DNA of 64,000 nucleotides from Phocoena phocoena (GCF_963924675.1 NW_027077403.1:291001-355000), one strand, 5' to 3'; shown: positions 47,708-61,677, counted from the first letter of the stretch. The notes: generated by a model from the letters alone, not told the origin. A program made the numbers and translations.

Positions 47708-49069
47708 TTGGCCAAAAAGGGCGTATGCGTTTTTTCCTGAATATATTCAGGAAAAAACGCATACGCCCTTTTTGGCCAAGTGCATCATTGTCGACGTTCT
47801 GCCTCTTTTCCTATGCTTTCAGGGCAATTCCAGTCTACCCCCTGCAATCGTTTTCCTGAAATTCTGCCCCGCTTTCAAGTCCCCTTCGCAGGCTTACTTC
47901 AATATATTTTTGGGGGATAGCTGTCATTTATAACTCTGGAGGATTGTGAATTACAGTGCCCCTGAGCTCCTTTCTTCAACTCGCTTTCTTGTGAGCTGGG
48001 CACAAAACCGGAGGATTGCTTCAGGGCCTAATCTGTTTCCAGCAGGGCACACTGAGCCTTTGTTTAATTCCTCTTCCTGGTGGGCAATGAGCGTTACATT
48101 TGCCCGTGCAGACACCTACAGCTAGTCTCTCATTGGTTCTCCCTATTCCTGTTCATCTTGCACAGAAATTGCAAGCTGTGCCAAAGAGGAGGTTAAAGGC
48201 ACTGACTCTCCAAGCGGGGAGAGTGTTAGTAAAGCCTCTGGAATGGTGAACCCGAGGACCAGGATACGAAAACTGAGATGCATTTTAATTCGTTTCCCAA
48301 TCACACGGTGGACGATACTCTGGGTTTCCCATGCATGTTTTAGCTGGAGGAAGAATCCCTTGAACCTTGAGAGTTGGGACCCATGGAATGGGTACCATGC
48401 AGTATGACTACAAAGGGTCTGCATTTGCTCACCGAAACTCACCAATGCTATCAGCCTGAAGTGTCCAGCCTTATGTCTCAACCAGCTCTGGGTGTAGATG
48501 TGGTCAATCCCGGTTGCATCACATGCCCTGAGTGAATTATTTAAGAATTGCTCTCTATTTCACTGTCTTTGTGTTTTGTTTTCGAAATTTATTTTGATAA
48601 TCGGATTTATCGGATTTTCACTGCTGCTTTTCGGCCGCTGTACACACGCTTGATTCTCTTAAGGAAACATATATATCCATGGGTTTTAAGATTCTTCTTA
48701 GTCATGTATAATCCTGGGCGTTGAACATGTGGTGTTGGGTCTATTTCTTTGAGCAAGGGGTAGGTCTTGTCTATTATATATTTGGCTTATGGAAAGTTAT
48801 CTGTGCTAATTTCAGTCTCTGGTTTTATGCAGCACCCCAGCGCACATTTCCCCATAAGCAAGCACTAGTTGGTTTTCTAAATTTGAGACCCTGTTCTGTT
48901 TTGTAATTCAGTTCATGTGTAGTCAAGTTTACATTCCGTGTATCAGTGATATCTTATGATGTTTCTATTTCTGTGTGACGTAGTTCACGTAGAATCACCG
49001 TACATGCATGCACTCACTAACCGCTACGGGCATGATGACACAGATTTCATTGCTGAGTGATATTCATTG
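46890..49069. repeat. Duplicated 2.2-kb segment, copy 2
   Basis: Copy of 39903-42082 at an offset of 6987 bp; see that entry for the shared states. After it, 49216 carries an insertion (gaccagcataag) not present in copy 1. Confidence 0.85.
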
Positions 49070-49455
49070 TACGTACGTGCCACAACTTCTTTATCCATTT
49101 TTTGCTTTCTGGGATATTTACCTGGTACTGTAGACGAGCTTCTTGGGAACACAGCCGTCCCAAACATTGGGGTGGCTGTCTGTTTTTGATTTTAATTTCC
49201 GTAATCTTTGGGACCAGCATAAGTGAAAGTGCCGTAGGCTGTGTTGCTTTGTTTCTTACGTGTTTCAGGAAACATCATACACTTCTCCATGGTGGCTGCT
49301 AGCAATTTACATCCTGCCAATCAGCATAACAAGGCTCCCTCTTCTCCATATCCTGTCCTACCTTTCTGGATTTTACACATTTTTCAGATGGACCTTTTGC
49401 CCGGGGAGCAGTGAGACTTCATTGTAGTGCAGATTTCCTTTACAGGCTTGCTTGG
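47708..49455. repeat. Satellite monomer M24
   Basis: 1748 bp. Perfect palindrome 47708-47779. It is nearly identical to M20 for its first 1.36 kb. Confidence 0.9.
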
Positions 49456-51202
49456 TTGGCCAAAAAGGGCGTATGCGTTTTTTCCTGAATATATTCAGGA
49501 AAAAACGCATACGCCCTTTTTGGCCAAGTGCATCATTGTCGACGTTCTGCCTCTTTCCCTATGCTTTCAGGGCAATTCCAGTCTACCCCCTGCAATCGTT
49601 TTCCTGAAATTCTGCCCCGCATTCAAGTCCCCTTCGCAGGCTTACTTCAATATATTTTTGGAGGATAGCTGTCATTTATAACTCTGCAGGTTTGTGAATT
49701 ACAGTGCCCCTGAGCTCCTTTCTTCAACTCGCTTTCTTGTGAGCTGGGCACAAAACCGCAGGATTGCTTCAGGCCCTAATCTGTTTTCAGCAGGGCACGC
49801 TCAGCCTTTGTTTAATTCCTCTTCCTGGTGGGCAATGAGCATTACATTTGCCCGTGCAGACACCTACAGCTAGTCTCTCCTTGGTTCTCCCTATTCCTGT
49901 TCATCTTGCACAGAAATTGCAAGCTCTGCCAAAGATGAGGTTAAAGGCACTGACTCTCCAAGCGGGGAGAGTGTTAGTAAAGCATCTGGAATGGTGAACC
50001 CGAGGACTAGGATACGAAAACTGAGATGCATTTTAAATCGTTTCCCAATCACACGGTGGACGATACTCTGGGTTTCCCATGCATGTTTTAGCTGGAGGAA
50101 GAATCCCTTGAACCTGGAGAGTTGGGACCCATGGAATGGGTACCATGCAGTATGACTTCAAAGGGTCTGCATTTGCTCACCGAAACTCACCAATGCTATC
50201 AGCCTGAAGTGTCCAGCCTTATGTCTCAACCAGCTCTGGGTGTAGATGTGGTCAATCCCGGTTGCATCACATGCCCTGAGTGAATTATTTAAGAATTGCT
50301 CTCTATTTCACTGTCTTTGTGTTTTGTTTTCGAAATTTATTTTGATAATGGGATTTATCGGATTTTCACTGCTGCGTTTCGGCCGCTGTACACACGCTTG
50401 ACTCTCTTACGGAGACATATATATCCATGGGTTTTAAGATTCTTCCTAGTCAGGTATATTCCTAGGCGTTGAATATGTGGTGTTGGGTCCATTTCGTTGA
50501 GCAAGGAGTAGGTCTTGTCTATTACATATTTGGCTTATGGAAAGTTATCTGTGCTAATTTCAGTCTCTGGATTTATGCAGCACCCCAAGGCACCTTTTCC
50601 CATAAGCAAGCACTAGTTGGTTTTCTAAATTTGAGACCCTGTTCTGTTTTGTAATTCAGTTCATGTGTAGTCAAGTTTTCATTCCGTGTATTAGTGATAT
50701 CTTATGATGTTTCTTTTTCTGTGTGACGTAGTTCACGTAGAATCACCGTACCTGCATCCACTCACTATGCCGCTACGGGCCTGATGACACAGATTTCATT
50801 GCTGAGTGATATTGCAATGTACGTACGTGCCACAACTTCTTTATCCATTTTTTGCTTTCTGGGATATTTACCTGATACTGTAGACGAGCTTCTTGTGAAC
50901 ACAGCCATCCCAAATATTGGGGTGGCTGTCTGTTTTTGATTTTAATTTCCATAAGCTATAGGACCATAAGTGGAAGTGCCATAGGCTGTGTTGCTTTGTT
51001 TCTTACGTGTTTCAGGAAACACCATACACTTCTCCAGGGTGGCTGCTGGCAATTTACATCCTGCCAATCAGCATAACAAGGCTCCCTGTTCTCCATATCC
51101 TGTACTACCTTTCTGGATTTTACACTTTTTTCAGATGGCCCTTTTGCCCGGGGGGCAGTGAGACTTCATTGTAGTGCAGATTTCCTTTACAGGCTTGCTT
51201 GG
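49456..51202. repeat. Satellite monomer M25
   Basis: 1747 bp. Perfect palindrome 49456-49527. From about 50880 (cagccatcccaaat, tttccataagc, tgtactacc) it shows the states of the following tandem duplication. Confidence 0.9.
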
Positions 51203-52947
51203 TTGTCCAAAAAGGGCGTATGCGTTTTTTCCTGAATATATTCAGGAAAAAACGCATACGCCCTTTTTGGCCAAGTGCATCATTGTCGACGTTCTGCCTC
51301 TTTTCCTATGCTTTCAGGGCAATTCCAGTCTACCCCCTGCAATCGTTTTCCTAAAATTCTGCCCCGCTTTCAAGTCCCCTTCACAGGCTTACTTCAATAT
51401 ATTTTTGGAGGATAGCTGTCATTTATAACTCTGCAGGTTTGTGAATTACAGTGACCCTGAGCTCCTTTCTTCAACTCGCTTTCTTGTGAGCTGGGCACAA
51501 AACCGCAGGATTGCTTCAGGCCCTAATCTGTTTCCGGCAGGGCACGCTGAGCCTTTGGTTAATTCCTCTTCCTGGTGGGAAATGAGCGTTACATTTGCCC
51601 GTGCAGATACCTACAGCTAGTCTCTCATTGGTTCTCCCTATTCCTGTTCATCTTGCACAGAAATTGCAAGCTGTGCCAAAGAGGAGGTTAAAGACACTGA
51701 CTCTCCAAGCGGGGAGAGTGTTAGTAAAGCATCTGGAATGGTGAACCCGAGGACCAGGATACGAAAACTGAGATGCATGTTAAATCGTTTCCCAATCACA
51801 CGGTGGACGATACTCTGGGTTTCCCATGCATGTTTTAGCTGGAGGAAGAATCCCTTGAACCTGGAGAGTTGGGACCCATGGAATGGGTACCATGCAGTAT
51901 GACTTTAAAGGGTCTGCATTTGCTCACCGAAACTCACCAATGCTATCAGCCTGAAGTGTCCAGCCTTATGTCTCAACCAGCTCTGGGTGTAGATGTGGTC
52001 AATCCCGGTTGCATCACATGCCCTGAGTGAATTATTTAAGAATTGCTCTCTATTTCACTCTTTGTGTTTTGTTTTCGAAATTTATTTTGATAATGGGATT
52101 TATCGGATTTTCACTGCTGCGTTTCGGCCGCTGTACACACGCTTGATTCTCTTACGGAGACATATATATCCATGGGTTTTTAGATTCTTCCTAGTCAGGT
52201 ATATTCCTAGGCGTTGAATATGTGGTGTTGGGTCCATTTCGTTGAGCAAGGAGTAGGTCTTGTCTATTACATATTTGTCTTATGGAAAGTTATCTGTGCT
52301 AATTTCAGTCTCTGGTTTTATGCAACACCCCAAGGCATCTTTCCCCATAAGCAAGCACTAGTTGGTTTTCTAAATTTCAGAACTTGTTCTGTTTTGTAAT
52401 TCAGTTCATGTGTAGTCAAGTTTACATTCCGTGTATTAGTGATATCTTATGATGTTTCTTTTTCTGTGTGACGTAGTTCACGTAGAATCACCGTACCTGC
52501 ATCCACTCACTCTGCCGCTATGGGCCTGATGACACAGATTTCATTGCTGAGTGATATTGCATTGTACGTACGTGCCACAACTTGTTTATCCATTTTTTGC
52601 TTTCTGGGATATTTACCTGATACTGTAGACGAGCTTCTTGTGAACACAGCCATCCCAAATATTGGGGTGCCTGTCTGTTTTTGATTTTAATTTCCATAAG
52701 CTATAGGACCATAAGTGGAAGTGCCATAGGCTGTGTTGCTTTGTTTCTTACGTGTTTCAGGAAACACCATACACTTTTCCAGGGTGGCTGCTGGCAATTT
52801 ACATCCTGCCAATCAGCATAACAAGGCTCCCTGTTCTCCATATCCTGTACTACCTTTCTGGATTTTACACTTTTTTCAGATGGCCCTTTTGCCCGGGGGG
52901 CAGTGAGACTACATTGTAGTGCAGATTTCCTTTACAGGCTTGCTTGG
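51203..52947. repeat. Satellite monomer M26 (recent tandem duplicate of M27)
   Basis: 1745 bp. Palindrome 51203-51274 with one mismatch (ttgtccaaaa). It shares with M27 cctaaaattctgcc, gtgaccctgagc, cagatacctac, a 2-bp loss in tttcactctttgtg, and atttcagaacttgttc. Confidence 0.9.
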
Positions 52948-54691
52948 TTGTCCAAAAAGGGCGTATGCGTTTTTTCCTGAATATATTCAGGAAAAAACGC
53001 ATACGCCCTTTTTGGCCAAGTGCATCATTGTCGACGTTCTGCCTCTTTTCCTATGCTTTCAGGGCAATTCCAGTCTACCCCCTGCAATCGTTTTCCTAAA
53101 ATTCTGCCCCGCTTTCAAGTCCCCTTCGCAGGCTTACTTCAATATATTTTTGGAGGATAGCTGTCATTTATAACTCTGCAGGTTTGTGAATTACAGTGAC
53201 CCTGAGCTCCTTTCTTCAACTCGCTTTCTTGTGAGCTGGGCACAAAACCGCAGGATTGCTTCAGGCCCTAATCTGTTTCCGGCAGGGCACGCTGATCCTT
53301 TGGTTAATTCCTCTTCCTGGTGGGAAATGAGCGTTACATTTGCCCGTGCAGATACCTACAGCTAGTCTCTCATTGGTTCTCCCTATTCCTGTTCATCTTG
53401 CACAGAAATTGCAAGCTGTGCCAAAGAGGAGGTTAAAGACACTGACTCTCCAAGCGGGGAGAGTGTTAGTAAAGCATCTGGAATGGTGAACCCGAGGACC
53501 AGGATACGAAAACTGAGATGCATGTTAAATCGTTTCCCAATCACACGGTGGACGATACTCTGGGTTTCCCATGCATGTTTTAGCTGGAGGAAGAATCCCT
53601 TGAACCTGGAGAGTTGGGACACATGGAATGGGTACCATGCAGTATGACTTTAAAGGGTCTGCATTTGCTCACCGAAACTCACCAATGCTATCAGCCTGAA
53701 GTGTCCAGCCTTATGTCTCAACCAGCTCTGGGTGTAGATGTGGTCAATCCCGGTTGCATCACATGCCCTGAGTGAATTATTTAAGAATTGCTCTCTATTT
53801 CACTCTTTGTGTTTTGTTTTCGAAATTTATTTTGATAATGGGATTTATCGGATTTTCACTGCTGCGTTTCGGCCGCTGTACACACGCTTGATTCTCTTAC
53901 GGAGACATATATATCCATGGGTTTTTAGATTCTTCCTAGTCAGGTATATTCCTAGGCGTTGAATATGTGGTGTTGGGTCCATTTCGTTGAGCAAGGAGTA
54001 GGTCTTGTCTATTACATATTTGTCTTATGGAAAGTTATCTGTGCTAATTTCAGTCTCTGGTTTTATGCAACACCCCAAGGCATCTTTCCCCATAAGCAAG
54101 CACTAGTTGGTTTTCTAAATTTCAGAACTTGTTCTGTTTTGTAATTCAGTTCATGTGTAGTCAAGTTTACATTCCGTGTATTAGTGATATCTTATGATGT
54201 TTCTTTTTCTGTGTGACGTAGTTCACGTAGAATCACCGTACCTGCATCCACTCACTCTGCCGCTACGGGCCTGATTACACAGATTTCATTGCTGAGTGAT
54301 ATTGCATTGTACGTACGTGCCACAACTTCTTTATCCATTTTTTGCTTTCTGGGATATTTACCTGATACTGTAGACGAGCTTCTAGTGAACACAGCCATCC
54401 CAAATATTGGGGTGGCTGTCTGTTTTTGATTTTAATTTCCATAAGCTATAGGACCATAAGTGGAAGTGCCATAGGCTGTGTTGCTTTGTTTCTTACGTGT
54501 TTCAGGAAACACCATACACTTCTCCAGGGTGGCTGCTGGCAAGTTACATCCTGCCAATCAGCATAACAAGGCTCCCTGTTCTCCATATCCTGTCCTACCT
54601 TTCTGGATTTTACACTTTTTTCAGATGGCCCTTTTGCCCGGGGGGCAGTGAGACTTCATTGTAGTGCAGATTTCCTTACAGGCTTGCTTGT
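52948..54691. repeat. Satellite monomer M27 (recent tandem duplicate of M26)
   Basis: 1744 bp. Palindrome 52948-53019 with the same ttgtcc mismatch. It differs from M26 at only a few sites, for example gctgatcctttgg (53291) and ggacacatgg (53617). Similarity falls away after about 54370. Confidence 0.9.
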
Positions 54692-56438
54692 TTGGCCAAA
54701 AAGGGCGTATGCGTTTTTTCCTGAATATATTCAGGAAAAAACGCATATGCCCTTTTTGGCCAAGTGCATCATTGTCGACGTTCTGCCTCTTTTCCTATGC
54801 TTTCAGGGCAATTCCAGTCTACCCCCTGCAATGGTTTTCCTGAAACTCTGCCCCGCTTTCAAGTCCCCTTCGCAAGCTTACTTCAATATATTTTTGGAGG
54901 ATAGCTGTCATTTATAACTCTGCAGGTTTGTGAATTACAGTGACCCTGAACTCCTTTCTTCAACTCGCTTTCTTGTGAGCTGGACACAAAACCGCAGGAC
55001 TGCTTAAGGCCCTAATCTGTTTCCAGCAGGGCACACTGAGCCTTTGTTTAATTCCTCTTCCTGGTGGGCAATGAGTGTTACATTTGCCCGTGCAGACACC
55101 TACAGCTAGTCTCTCATTGGTTCTCCCTATTCCTGTTCATCTTGCACAGAAATTGCAAGCTGTGCCAAAGAGGAAGTTAAAGGCACTGACTCTCCAAGCG
55201 GGGAGAGTGTTAGTAAAGCATCTGGAATGGTGAACCCGAGGACCAGGATACGAAAACTGAGATGCATTTTAAATCGTTTCCCAATCACACGGTGGACGAT
55301 ACTCTGGGTTTCCCATGCATGTTTTAGCTGTAGGAAGAATCCCTTGAACCTGGAGAGTTGGGACCCATGGAATGGGTACCATGCAGTATGACTTCAAAGG
55401 GTCTGCATTTGCTCACCAAAACTAAACAATGCTATCAGCCTGAAGTGTCCAGCCTTATGTCTCAACCAGCTCTGGGTGTAGATGTGTTAAATCCCGGTTG
55501 CATCACATGCCTTGAGTGAATTATTTAAGAATTGCTCTCTATTTCACTGTCTTTGTGTTTTGTTTTTGAAATTTATTTTGATAATGGGATTTATCGGATT
55601 TTCACTGCTGCGTTTATGCTGCTGTACACACGCTTGATTCTCTTACGGAGACATATAAATCCATGGGTTTTAAGATTCTTCCTAGTCAGGTATATTCCTA
55701 GGCGTTGAATATGTGGTGTTGAGTCCATTTCGTTGAACAAGGAGTAGGTCTTGTCTATTACATATTTGGCTTATGGAATGTTATCTGTGCTAATTTCAGT
55801 CTCTGGTTTTATGCAGCATCCCAACGCACCTTTCCCCATAAGCAAGCACTAGTTGGTTTTCTAAATTTGAGACCCTGTCCTGTTTTGTCATTCAGTTCAT
55901 GTGTAGTCAAGTTTACATTCCGTGTATTAGTGATATCTTATGATGTTTCTTTTTCTGTGTGACGTAGTTCACGTAGAATCACCGTACCTGCATCCACTCA
56001 CTATGCCGCTACGGGCCTGATGACACAGATTTCATTGCTGAGTGTTACTGCATTGCATGTACGTGCCACAACTTCTTTATCCATTTTTTGCTTTCTGGGA
56101 TATTTACCTGGTACTGTAGACGAGATTCTTGCGAACACAGCCGTCCCAAACTTTGGGGTGGCTCTCTGTTTTTGATTTTAATTTCCCTAAGCAAGAGGAC
56201 CATAAGTGCAATTGCCATAGGCTGTGTTGCTTTATTTCTTACGTGTTTCAGGAAACACCATACACTTCTCCAGGGTGGCTGTTCACAATTTACCTCCTGC
56301 CAATCAGCATAACAAGGCTCCCTGTTCTCCATATCCTGTCCTACCTTTCTGGATTTTACACTTTTTTCAGATGGCCCTTTTGCCCGGGGGGCAGTGAGAT
56401 TTCAGTGTAGTGCAGATTTCATTTACAGGCTTGCTTGG
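54692..56438. repeat. Satellite monomer M28
   Basis: 1747 bp. Palindrome 54692-54763 (catatgccc on the right). It carries tgcaatggttttcctgaaac, otherwise seen only in the M12-M15 block. The older-type L1 3' UTR states lie in 55565-55735 and ggctgttcacaattt near 56279. Confidence 0.9.
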
Positions 56439-58184
56439 TTGGCCAAAAAGGGCGTATGCGTTGTTTCCTGAATATATTCAGGAAAAACGCATAAGCACTT
56501 TTTGGCCAAGTACATCATAGTCGACGTTGTGCCTCTTTTCCTATGCTTTCAGGACAATTCCTGTCTACCCCCTGCAATCGTTTTCCTGAAATTCTGCCCC
56601 GCTTTCAAGTCCCCTTCGCAGGCTTACTTCAATATATTTTTGGAGGATAGCTGTCATTTATAACTCTGCAGGTTTGTGAATTACAGTGCCCCTGAGCTCC
56701 TTTCTTCAACTCGCTTTCTTGTGAGCTGGGCACAAAACCGCATGATTGCTTCAGGCTCTAATCTGTTTCCAGCAGGGCACACTGAGCCTTTGTTTAATTC
56801 CTCTTCCTGGTGGGCAATGAGCGTTACATTTGCCCGTGCAGACACCTACAGCTAGTCTCTCATTGGTTCTCCCTATTCCTGTTCATCTTGCACAGAAATT
56901 GCAAGCTGTGCCAAAGAGGAGGTTAAAGGCACTGACTCTCCAAGCGGGGAGAGTGTTAGTAAAGCATCTGGAATGGTGAACCCGAGGACCAGGATACGAA
57001 AACTGAGATGCATTTTAAATCGTTTCCCAATCACACGGTGGACGATACTCTGGGTTTCCCATGCATGTTTTAGCTGGAGGAAGAATCCCTTGAACCTGGA
57101 GAGTTGGGACCCATGGAATGGGTACCATGCAGTATGACTTCAAAGGGTCTGCATTTGCTCACCGAAACTCAACAATGCTATCAGCCTGAAGTGTCCAGCC
57201 TTATGTCTCAACCAGCTCTGGGTGTAGATGTGGTCAATCCCGGTTGCATCACATGCCCTGAGTGAATTATTTAAGAATTGCTCTCTATTTCACTGTCTTT
57301 GTGTTTTGTTTTCGAAATTTATTTTGATAATGGGATTTATCGGATTTTCACTGCTGCGTTTCGGCCACTGTACACACGCTTGATTCTCTTACGGAGACAT
57401 ATATATCCATGGGTTTTAAGATTCTTCCTAGTCAGGTATATTCCTAGGCGTTGAATATGTGATGTTGGGTCCATTTCGCTGAGCAAGGAGTAGGTCTTTT
57501 CTATTACATATTTGGCTTATGGAAAGTTATCTGTGCTAATTTCAGTCTCTGGTTTTATGCAGCACCCCAACGCACCTTTCCCCATAAGCAAGCACTAGTT
57601 GGATTTCTAAATTTGAGACCCTGTTCTGTTTTGTAATTCAGTTCATGTGTAGTCAAGTTTACATTCCGTGTATTAGTGATATCTTATGATGTTTCTTTTT
57701 CTGTGTGACGTAGTTCAGGTAGAATCACCGTACCTGCATCCACTCACTATGCCGCTACGGGCGTGATGACACAGATTTCATTGCTGAGTGATATTGCATT
57801 GTACGTACGTGCCACAACTTCTTTATCCATTTTTTGCTTTCTGGGATATTTACCTGGTACTGTAGACGAGCTTCTTGTGAACACAGCCGTCCCAAACATT
57901 GGGGTGGCTGTCTGTTTTTGATTTTAATTTCCGTAAGCTATAGGACCATAAGTGGAAGTGCCATAGGCTGTGTTGCTTTGTTTCTTATGTGTTTCAGGAA
58001 ACACCATACACTTCTCCAGGGTGGCTGCTGGCAATTTACATCCTCCCAATCAGCATAACAAGGCTCCCTCTTCTCCATATCCTATCCTACCTTTCTGGAT
58101 TTTACACTTTTTTCAGATGGCCCTTTTGCCCGGGGGGCAGTGAGACTTCATTTTAGTGCAGATTTCCTTTACAGGCTTGCTTGG
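56439..58184. repeat. Satellite monomer M29
   Basis: 1746 bp. Palindrome 56439-56509 is 71 bp and imperfect (gcgttgtttcctg on the left, aaaaacgcataagcac on the right). Confidence 0.9.
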
Positions 58185-59930
58185 TTGGCCAAAAAGGGCG
58201 TATGCGTTTTTTCCTGAATATATTCAGGAAAAAACGCATACGCCCTTTTTGGCCAAGTGCATCATTGTCGACGTTCTGCCTCTTTTCCTATGATTTCAGG
58301 GCAATTCCAGTCTACCCCCTGAAATAGTTTTCCTGAAATTCTGCCCCGCTTTCAAGTCCCCTTCGCATGCTTACTTCAATATATTTTTGGAGGATAGCTG
58401 TCATTTATAACTCTGCAGGTTTGTGAATTACAGTGACCCTGAGCTCCTTTCTTCAACTCGCTTTCTTGTGAGCTGGGCACAAAACCGCAGGATTGCTTCA
58501 GGCCCTAATCTGTTTCTGGCAGGGCACACTGAGCCTTTGGTTAATTCCTCTTTCTGGTGGGCAATGAGCGTTACATTTGCCCGTGCAGACACCTACAGCT
58601 AGTCTCTCATTGGTTCTCCCTATTTCTGTTCATCTTGCACAGAAATTGCAAGCTGTGCCAAAGAGGAGGTTAAAGGCACTGACTCTCCAAGCGGGGAGAG
58701 TGTTAGTAAAGCATCTGGAATGGTGAACCCGAGGACCAGGATACGAAAACTGAGATGCATTTTAAAACGTTTCCCAATCACACGGTGGACGATACTATGG
58801 GTTTCCCATGCATGTTTTAGCTGGAGGAAGAATCCCTTGAAACTGGAGAGTTGGGACCCATGGAATGAGTACCATGCAGTATGACTTCAAAGGGTCTGCA
58901 TTTGCTCACCAAAACTCACCAATGCTATCAGCCTGAAGTGTCCAGCCTTATGTCTCAACCATCTCTGGGTGTAGATGTGTTAAATCCCGGTTGCATCACA
59001 TGCCTTGAGTGAATTATTTAAGAATTGCTCTCTATTTCACTGTCTTTGTGTTTTGTTTATGAAATTTATTTTGATAATGGGATTTATCGGATTTGCACTG
59101 CTGCGTTTATGCCGCTGTACACATGCTTGATTCTCTTACGGAGACATATAAATCCATGGGTTTTAAGATTCTTCCTAGTCAGGTATATTCCTAGGCATTG
59201 AATATGTGGTGCTGAGTCCATTTCGTTGAACAAGGAGTAGGTCTTGTCTATTACATATTTGGCTTATGGAATGTTATCTGTGCTAATTTCAGTCTCTGGT
59301 TTTATGCAGCACCCCAAGGCACCTTTCCCCATAAGCAAGCACTAGTTGGTTTTCTAAATTTGAGACCCTGTTCTGTTTTGTAATTCAGTTCATGTGTAGT
59401 CAAGTTTACATTCCGTGTATTAGTGATATCTTATGACGTTTCTTTTTCTGTGTGACGTAGTTCACGTAGAATCACCGTACCTGCATCCACTCACTATGCC
59501 GCTACGGGCCTGATGACACAGATTTCATTGCTGAGTGATATTGCGTTGCACGTACGTGCCACATCTTCTTTATCCATTTTTTGCTTTCTGGGATATTTAC
59601 CTGGTACTGTAGACGAGCTTCTTGGGAAGACAGCCGTCCCAAACTTGGGGTGGCTGTCTGTTTTTAATTTTAATTTCCCTAAACAATAGGACCATAAGTG
59701 CAATTGCCATAGGCTGTGTTGCTTTATTTCTTACGTGTTTCAGAAAACACCATACACTTCTCCAGGGTTGCTGTTCACAATTTACATCCTGCCAATCAGC
59801 ATAACAAGGCTCCCTGTTCCCCATATCCTGTCCTACCTTTCTGGATTTTACACTTTTTTCAGATGGCCCTTTTGCCCGGGGGGCAGTGAGATTTCATTGT
59901 AGTGCAGATTTCCTTTACAGGCTTGCTTGG
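58185..59930. repeat. Satellite monomer M30
   Basis: 1746 bp. Perfect palindrome 58185-58256. Older-type states (tttatgccg, acatataaatcc, tgagtcc) lie in 59060-59220 and ttgctgttcacaattt near 59767. Confidence 0.9.
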
Positions 59931-60002
59931 TTGGCCAAAAAGTGCGTATGCGTTTTTTCCTGAATATATTCAGGAAAAAACGCATACGCACTTTTTGGCC
60001 AA
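59931..60002. repeat. 72-bp palindrome, paired GTGCG/CGCAC variant
   Basis: Both arms differ from the common form at the matching position (aaaaagtgcgtatgcg and cgcatacgcacttttt), so the palindrome is still perfect. The same form occurs at 61678-61749. Confidence 0.85.
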
Positions 60003-61677
60003 GTGCATCATTGTCGACGTTGTGCATCTTTTCCTATGCTTTCAGGGCAATTCCAGTCTACCCCCTGCAATCGTTTTCCTGAAATTCTGCCCCGCTTTCA
60101 AGTCCCCTTCGCAGGCTTACTTCAATATATTTTTGGAGGATAGCTGTCATTTATAACTCTGCAGGTTTGTGAATTACAGTGCCCCTGAGCTCCTTTCTTC
60201 AACTCGCTTTCTTTTCAGCTGGGCACAAAACCGCAGGATTCCTTCAGGCCCTAATCTGTTTCCAGCAGGGCACACTGAGCCTTTGTTTAATTCCTCTTCC
60301 TGGTGGGCAATGAGCGTTACATTTGCCCGTGCAGACACCTACAGCTAGTCTCTCATTGGTTCTCCCTATTCCTGTTCATCTTGCACAGAAATTGCAAGCT
60401 GTGCCAAAGAGGAGGTTAAAGGCACTGACTCTCCAAGCGGGGAGAGTGTTAGTAAAGCATCTGGAATGGTGAACCCAAGGACCAGGATACGAAAACTGAG
60501 ATGCATTTTAAATCGTTTCCCAATCACACGGTGGACGATACTCTGGGTTTCCCATGCATGTTTTAGCTGGAGGAAGAATCCCTTGAACCTGGAGAGTTGG
60601 GACCCATGGAATGGGTACCATGCAGTATGACTTCAAAGGGTCTGCATTTGCTCACCGAAACTCACCAATGCTATCAGCCTGAAGTGTCCAGCCTTATGTC
60701 TCAACCACCTCTGGGTGTAGATGTGGTCAATCCCGGTTGCATCACATGCCCTGAGTGAATTATTTAAGAATTGCTCTCTATTTCACTGTCTTTGTGTTTT
60801 GTTTTCGAAATTTATTTTGATAATGGGATTTATCGGATTTTCACTGCTGCGTTTCGGCCGCTGTACACACGCTTGATTCTCTTACAGAGACATATATATC
60901 CATGGGTTTTAAGATTCTTCCTAGTCAGGTATATTCCTAGGCGTTGAATATGTGAGGTTGGGTCCATTTCGTTGAGCAAGGAGTACGTCTTGTCTATTAC
61001 ATATTTGGCTTATGGAAAGTTATCTGTGCTAATTTCAGTCTCTGGTTTTATGCAGCACCCCAACGCACCTTTCCCCATAAGCAAGCACTAGTTGGATTTC
61101 TAAATTTGAGACCCTGTTCTGTTTTGTAATTCAGTTCATGTGTAGTCAAGTTTACATTCCGTGTATTCGTGATATCTTATGATGTTTCTTTTTCTGTGTG
61201 ACGTAGTTCATGTAGAATCACCGTACCTGCATCCACTCACTCTGCCGCTACGGGCCTGATGACACAGATTTCATTGCTGAGTGATATTGCATTGTACGTA
61301 CGTGCCACAACTTCTTTATCCATTTTTTGCTTTCTGGGATATTTACCTGATACTGTAGACGAGCTACTTGGGAACACAGCCGTCCCAAATATTGGGGTGG
61401 CTGTCTGTTTTTGATTTTAATTTCCGTAAGCTATAGGACCATAAGTGGAACTGCCATAGGCTGTGTTGCTTTGTTTCTTACGTGTTTCAGGAAACACCAT
61501 ACACTTCTCCAGGGTGGCTGCTGGCAATTTACATCCTGCCAATCAGCATAACAAGGCTCCCTGTTCTCCATATCCTGTCCTACCTTTCTGGATTTTACAC
61601 TTTTTTCAGATGGCCCTTTTGCCCGGGGGGCAGTGAGATTTCATTGTAGTGCAGATTTCCTTTACAGGCTTGCTTGG
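59931..61677. repeat. Satellite monomer M31 (near-identical to M32)
   Basis: 1747 bp. Shared with M32: gtgcatcttttcc, cttttcagctgggc, aggattccttcagg, caaccacctctgg, gaatatgtgaggttggg, actctgccgc and gagctacttggg. Confidence 0.9.
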
